NCBI GenBank assembly: GCA_015485455.1
Contig: WFTN01000591.1
Span: 1-9,386, forward strand
Direction: 5' to 3'
DNA from: Planctomycetota bacterium
GTDB lineage: Bacteria; Planctomycetota; GCA-002687715; DRQF01
DNA: 9,386 nucleotides
Part shown: positions 5,822 through 9,386 of the stretch, in pieces
How the letters are laid out: the number at the start of each line of letters is the position of its first letter
Numbering within the stretch: the first letter of the stretch is position 1
Translations under genes and position numbers: made by a program
Notes under the pieces: generated by a model
Told to the model about the DNA's origin: nothing
Databases searched by the model: none
What the model saw: the letters and a program-made list of their open reading frames with translations, nothing else

Positions 5822-7441
5822 TTAACCCAAGAAGGGATAGCGATAGTCCTGAGCAGGAACAAAAGTCTCTTTAATGGTCCGTGGCGAACACCACCGCAGA
5901 AGATTGAGTTTACTACCGGCCTTGTCATTGGTCCCCGAAGCTCGGGCGCCCCCAAAAGGCTGCTGACCGACAACGGCCCCCGTCGGCTTGTCGTTGATAT
6001 AAAAGTTCCCAGCAGCGTTCTTAAGGGCATCCGCCATCTTCACAATTTCCTGACGATCACGGCACAAGATCGCGCCAGTCAGAGCATAAGGCGAAGTTTG
6101 ATCGCAGATTGCCAACGTTTCTTCGAGCTTGTCATCATCGTAAGGGAGAATCGTTAAGACGGGACCAAAAATCTCTTCGCACATGGTCTTGAACTGAGGA
6201 TTTTCGGTGACAATCACTGTAGGTTGAACAAAGTAGCCGGAGGCATCATCGTACTCACCGCCGCAGATGATTCTACAGTCATCTGCTCCTTTTGCGAAAT
6301 CGATGTACTCCTTGATCGTGTTGAATGCGGACTTGTCAATGACAGCATTGACATAGTTTGAGAAATCATCCACGGCTCCCACTTTAATAGTATTCAAGTC
6401 TTCCAAGAGGATGCGCAATGTTTCGTCGAGGATTGATCGCGGCACGTAGGCACGGCTTGCGGCTGAGCACTTTTGTCCTTGGTACTCAAAAGACCCACGC
6501 AGCAAGGCAGTGGCGAGGACTCGCTCGTCAGCGCTAGGATGAGCAAAGACAAAGTCCTTGCCTCCTGTCTCTCCACAGATACGAGGATAACTTTTGTAAC
6601 GCTCGATATTGTTGCCGATCTCCCGCCACATCCCCTGGAAAACGGCGGTAGATCCTGTGAAGTGGACTCCCGCCAAATGAGGACTCTTGAGAACGGCGGG
6701 ACCGACTTCACTGCCCCGACCATGAATCATGTTGATGACGCCTTTTGGAAGCCCAGCTTCTTCAAATAACTTCATCAAGTAGTAAGCTGAATAGGTAGCG
6801 GAAGAAGCAGGTTTCCAAACAATGGTATTGCCCATCAAAGCCGGAGCGGCAGAGAGGTTGCCAGCAATGGCGGTGAAGTTAAACGGAGTGACAGCAAAAA
6901 CAAAACCTTCCAATGGCCTTTGCTCCAGCCGATTCCAGCATCCGGGCCCTGACTTTGGCTGCTCTTCGTAGATTTCTTGGGCGTAACGCGCATTGAAGCG
7001 GAAGAAATCGATTAGTTCGCAAGCTGAATCGATCTCTGCCTGATAGCAATTCTTACTTTGGCCGATCATTGTGGCCGCGTTCAAAGTATCCCGCCATGGC
7101 CCAGCCAAGAGATCCGCCGCCTTCAGAAAAACAGCCGCCCTTTGCTCCCATGGTGTAGCTGCCCAAGCTGGGGCCGCTTCCATCGCTGCCGCAATGGCTG
7201 CGTCCACATGGGTAACATCGCCCTGGTGGCATTGAGCAACCACATGACTGTGATTGTGAGGGGGTGTGACATCGATGGTCTTGCCTGTGGTCATATGCTC
7301 GCCACCGATCACCAGTGGGATCTGTATGACTTCAGATTGCATTTCTTCCAATCGAGCCTTCAAGGAAAGAGTCTCCGGACTCCCCGGCACATAGTCTCTC
7401 ACTCTTTCGTTCTGGGGCTCTGGCGTTTGGTAGATCGTCAT
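5822..7441 (-). CDS. pruA: L-glutamate gamma-semialdehyde (P5C) dehydrogenase, eukaryote-type
   Basis: This 539-residue aldehyde dehydrogenase is predicted to oxidise glutamate-5-semialdehyde (in equilibrium with P5C) to glutamate with NAD+, the last step of proline and arginine/ornithine degradation. Visible elements are TPFNFTA with oxyanion N188, KPAS with cofactor-binding K210, FTGST near the Rossmann region, general base E291 in GETGGK, catalytic C325 in GQKCSAASR, and EEIFGP (E423, F425). The C-terminal part, NDKPTGAVVGQQPFGGARASGTNDKAG, is typical of P5C dehydrogenases. The length and the N-terminal IGG(E/K) and PHNH segments resemble the stand-alone mitochondrial ALDH4A1 type rather than the large PutA fusion. 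The start at 7441 is chosen over an in-frame start at 7489 because AGGAG sits 6 bases upstream of it. No proline dehydrogenase is in view. Confidence 0.93.
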   Translation of the reverse strand: MTIYQTPEPQNERVRDYVPGSPETLSLKARLEEMQSEVIQIPLVIGGEHMTTGKTIDVTPPHNHSHVVAQCHQGDVTHVDAAIAAAMEAAPAWAATPWEQRAAVFLKAADLLAGPWRDTLNAATMIGQSKNCYQAEIDSACELIDFFRFNARYAQEIYEEQPKSGPGCWNRLEQRPLEGFVFAVTPFNFTAIAGNLSAAPALMGNTIVWKPASSATYSAYYLMKLFEEAGLPKGVINMIHGRGSEVGPAVLKSPHLAGVHFTGSTAVFQGMWREIGNNIERYKSYPRICGETGGKDFVFAHPSADERVLATALLRGSFEYQGQKCSAASRAYVPRSILDETLRILLEDLNTIKVGAVDDFSNYVNAVIDKSAFNTIKEYIDFAKGADDCRIICGGEYDDASGYFVQPTVIVTENPQFKTMCEEIFGPVLTILPYDDDKLEETLAICDQTSPYALTGAILCRDRQEIVKMADALKNAAGNFYINDKPTGAVVGQQPFGGARASGTNDKAGSKLNLLRWCSPRTIKETFVPAQDYRYPFLG

Positions 7442-7494
7442 GGCTTTCTCCTGGAATTCAAGCTTTGATATGCCAGTCTTAGCACTCATTCCCG

Positions 7495-7515
7495 AAGGGG
7501 ACCAGAACCCCTTTT
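7495..7515. repeat. 6-bp hairpin in the presumed pruA leader
   Basis: AAGGGG (7495-7500) and CCCCTT (7508-7513) flank a 7-base loop, with TTTT at 7512-7515 on the plus strand. On the plus strand it looks like a small terminator, but no plus-strand gene ends before it. On the minus strand it would lie in the untranslated leader of pruA, 54 bases before the start codon. Confidence 0.3.
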
Positions 7516-7734
7516 GGACAAGTCCCGTTGCCTTACCCCACGGAATAGCAACCCCGAAACCAGGATTTGCTCCTTCTGCCTTGCCGATTCAATGGCCGTG
7601 TGTTTCGTGTTTCCCAGTATATTGTCGGGGCGATAGCAAGAACGGGCGCCGATAGGCTGCGAAAAAGCCTCACCCTTAACCTCAGCGGCCTCTTCTACAA
7701 TAAGAAGGGTCCTCACTCACAAAAGCCAGCAAGT

Positions 7735-7763
7735 CTGACAGTTTCTGAAAAATACCCGATAAT
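7735..7763 (+). promoter_or_regulatory. sigma70-like promoter for the amidase-lipoprotein pair
   Basis: CTGACA (7735-7740) and GATAAT (7758-7763) each match five of six consensus bases and are separated by exactly 17 bases. Transcription would begin near 7770, leaving a leader of about 76 bases before the ATG at 7846. It is the best promoter-like sequence I found in the window, but it has not been tested against chance matches. Confidence 0.5.
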
Positions 7764-7845
7764 TTGGAACTCCTAGACTGTTTTGCGGAGTCAAGAACTA
7801 AGCAATGTTCTAAGATGCCCGCGAAGCCTATCTGTGAGAGTAATC

Positions 7846-8853
7846 ATGTCCGGAATAAGTCGTTACTACGCTGCCCTTTGCCAATTGGACCAAAAGAATC
7901 CCCTAACCAGGGAAGCGATAAAGAAGAACACCGACACCATGATACGCCTCATGGAGCAAGCGGTCCTTGGTTACAAACCTTTCCATGACGTTCGTCTCAT
8001 TGTGTTTCCTGAATTCGGGCATTCAGCACCGGTCTATCCTGATGTTTCTGACCTTTTGGAACACTTGGCTCTACCCAGCGACAATGAAGAAATTCAAAGG
8101 ATCGCCGCGAAAGCAAAAGAACTTGGCGTTTTCGTACAAACAGGGAGTTTCTTGGAAGTAGATTCAAAATGGCCATCTTTGGTATTCAACACCACTCTCC
8201 TCATTGACCCAGATGGCCAAACGATTCTCCGCTACCGGAAGGTCAACCCTTGGATCCCTTGGGAAGTCCATGCGAGCCCCCACGACATTCCCAATTACCC
8301 CGATGACCCTCTTCCTGTGGTGGAAACAGAAATCGGCATTCTGGGGGTCGCGACTTGCTACGACTGGCTCTTTCCTGAAGTGTGCCGCACTTTGGCATTC
8401 AAGGGAGCAGAAGTTCTGATACGGATTTCCGCCTACATGGATCCTTGGGGGACGAGCGAGCCAATGAATTGGTGGGACCTCATCAACCGAAGCAGAGCCA
8501 TTGAAAACACCGCCTATGTTGTTGCCTGCAATCAAGGAGCAAGCGGAGACCACTACCCCCCTTTTTCTTGGCCAGGGGGCTCCATGGCCTGTGACTTCGA
8601 CGGACGGGTGTTATCCAAGGCAAGTCCTGGTCCCGGAGAGAAAATTGTTGTGGCACCCATAGACATCCAAACTCTTCGCGATGAAAGAAAAAGACGTATG
8701 GGTCATGACATGCGCGCCCACCATCGGGCTGAGCTCTATCGTGTCCTTTACGCCCCCCAATTCCCAAAAGGCGAGAATGTCTCCCCCAGGACAGTTTCCC
8801 AATTGGAAACATTAATTGCCCAGTCGAAAAAGACACTAGAGGAGCGAAAATGA
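7846..8853 (+). CDS. aliphatic amidase-like nitrilase-superfamily hydrolase
   Basis: This 335-residue carbon-nitrogen hydrolase is predicted to cleave a small amide to the acid and ammonia. The catalytic residues are in place: E56 (FPEFG), K132 (YRKVNP), a fourth glutamate E140 (PWIPWE), and nucleophile C171 (TCYDWLFPE). The YRK-x-x-PW-x-P-x-E stretch, the C-Y/D-x-x-x-P-E nucleophile loop and the later SRAIENTAYVVACNQG resemble the AmiE/AmiF amidase-formamidase branch more than nitrilases or N-carbamoyl hydrolases. It differs from AmiE in the residues after E140 (VHASPHDIPNYPDD), so the substrate is uncertain. The ATG at 7846 has GAGAG upstream; an in-frame TTG at 7783 would add 21 residues unlike the family N-terminus. 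No signal peptide is seen, so it is probably cytoplasmic. Its stop codon overlaps the next start (ATGA), implying co-translation. Confidence 0.88.
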   Translation: MSGISRYYAALCQLDQKNPLTREAIKKNTDTMIRLMEQAVLGYKPFHDVRLIVFPEFGHSAPVYPDVSDLLEHLALPSDNEEIQRIAAKAKELGVFVQTGSFLEVDSKWPSLVFNTTLLIDPDGQTILRYRKVNPWIPWEVHASPHDIPNYPDDPLPVVETEIGILGVATCYDWLFPEVCRTLAFKGAEVLIRISAYMDPWGTSEPMNWWDLINRSRAIENTAYVVACNQGASGDHYPPFSWPGGSMACDFDGRVLSKASPGPGEKIVVAPIDIQTLRDERKRRMGHDMRAHHRAELYRVLYAPQFPKGENVSPRTVSQLETLIAQSKKTLEERK

Positions 8854-9386
8854 AACTCCCATTCTTTTTGCTTCTTCTCCTTGTCCTGCTGGGGGCCTTC
8901 GGTAGCTGCGGCGACGGCAAGAAGCAAGAAAAACCTGAAGGTGAAACATTACCTTTCAGCGTCGCCGATGCGCACCGGCTGAACACAGAAGCTATCCTTC
9001 ATATGGATCAGGATGACGTCGCCGGGGCCATTCCGATGTTCCGAAAACTCTGCAGGGAAACCCACGACATTTTTGTGCCTCGCTTCAATCTGGCCATCGC
9101 CCTTCTCAACGCACAGAACCTCGATCGCAAAGCGAGAAAGGCGGAAATGGATGAATCCGAATCCTTGCTCCGCCAACTTATGGGTGAGTTCCCAGGCCGA
9201 GTTGAAGCGCCCTACAGCTTGGCCGTCATGTTGGAGCATTTGGGCCGAGACCCTGTGGAAATTGAGAAATTCTATGCCTTGGCATTGCGCCTCGCCCCTG
9301 CCAGTCCCGACTGTCTTTATCGCTTAGGGAAGTTCTACTATCAAAAACGAAACCCCGACTTAGAGAAAGCCGAGGCTCTTCTCAAA
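8850..9386 (+). CDS. TPR lipoprotein, possibly the N-terminus of a CRTAC1/UnbV-type protein (partial)
   Basis: The first 179 residues are visible and the frame is still open at the window end. The protein starts with a signal peptide and lipobox-like cysteine (LLGAFGSC, C20; Phe at -3 is less usual), then a charged linker and tetratricopeptide-like helices. Repeat-like units cover about 41-74, 75-116 (with a short insertion), 117-150 (EAPYSLAVMLEHLGR...LALRLAP) and 152 onward (DCLYRLGKFYYQKRNPDLEKA). The pattern NLAIALLN followed by ESLLRQL resembles, from memory, the N-terminal TPR part of planctomycete proteins that continue into FG-GAP and ASPIC/UnbV domains; that half, if present, lies outside the window. 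The ATG at 8850 overlaps the amidase stop by four bases, with AGGAG (8840-8844) at good spacing inside the amidase gene. Confidence 0.8.
   Translation, partial: MKLPFFLLLLLVLLGAFGSCGDGKKQEKPEGETLPFSVADAHRLNTEAILHMDQDDVAGAIPMFRKLCRETHDIFVPRFNLAIALLNAQNLDRKARKAEMDESESLLRQLMGEFPGRVEAPYSLAVMLEHLGRDPVEIEKFYALALRLAPASPDCLYRLGKFYYQKRNPDLEKAEALLK

Larger units (their letters stand above)
7442..7845. other. 404-base divergent intergenic region
   Basis: This is the longest gap, between the pruA start (minus) and the amidase start (plus). It holds the pruA ribosome site next to 7441, the small hairpin at 7495-7515, an imperfect AGGCT/AGCCT stem near 7652-7670, and the promoter at 7735-7763. A minus-strand TATACT (7616-7621) could be a pruA -10 element, but no good -35 sits at the right distance. 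Open frames of up to 76 codons exist but lack ribosome sites and resemble no family. No tRNA fold is seen. Confidence 0.6.

Noticed and set aside
7486..7716. 76-codon minus-strand frame just upstream of pruA on the same strand
   Set aside because: It starts with GTG without a Shine-Dalgarno match, has no hydrophobic or domain pattern, and spans the leader hairpin. It was considered as a small upstream gene but not supported.
1..9386. CRISPR arrays, tRNA genes, insertion sequences, toxin-antitoxin pairs or defence genes
   Set aside because: I looked for regularly spaced repeats, tRNA-like folds, transposase motifs and nuclease motifs on both strands and found none.

Overview
The window looks like ordinary bacterial chromosome: about 9.4 kb, roughly half G+C by eye, densely coding, without tRNA or rRNA genes, insertion sequences, CRISPR arrays or phage genes that I can see. 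Several traits point to a Planctomycetota-like or other PVC-group bacterium. These are a DUF1573 exported protein with a TCGC motif, a GYF_2-domain membrane protein, a eukaryote-type P5C dehydrogenase, a TPR lipoprotein that resembles the N-terminus of CRTAC1/UnbV proteins, and many small exported proteins of unknown function. The placement is an inference from gene families; no marker gene settles it.

Layout. Bases 1-198 hold a possible tail of an upstream gene and a short palindrome. A run of five plus-strand genes follows: a ThiF-type E1-like adenylyltransferase (199-1233), a small lipoprotein (1378-1770), a small exported coiled-coil protein (1994-2422), a DUF1573 protein (2504-3499) and a two-helix membrane protein with a C-terminal GYF_2 domain (3629-4174). 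The gaps of 81-223 bases do not suggest one tight operon. Next is an amino-acid catabolism segment: arginase on the minus strand (4274-5185), divergent from pterin-4a-carbinolamine dehydratase on the plus strand (5369-5683), which converges on P5C/glutamate-semialdehyde dehydrogenase on the minus strand (5822-7441). A 404-base divergent region carrying a good sigma70-like promoter leads to an aliphatic-amidase-like nitrilase-superfamily enzyme (7846-8853). Its stop codon overlaps the start of a TPR lipoprotein that runs off the window (8850-9386).

Function. Arginase (arginine to ornithine plus urea) and PruA (glutamate semialdehyde/P5C to glutamate) are the first and last steps of the arginase route; the linking ornithine aminotransferase is not here. 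The dehydratase belongs to the phenylalanine hydroxylase cofactor cycle. Together they suggest amino-acid degradation, although the strand arrangement rules out a common transcript. The amidase would release ammonia from an amide and is translationally coupled to a surface lipoprotein.

I see no defence locus or clearly new system. The items most worth a second look are a strong hairpin inside the thiF-like gene next to the codons for its active-site cysteine, two compact dyads between arginase and phhB, a pair of perfect hairpins without U-tracts between phhB and pruA, and the amidase-lipoprotein overlap.
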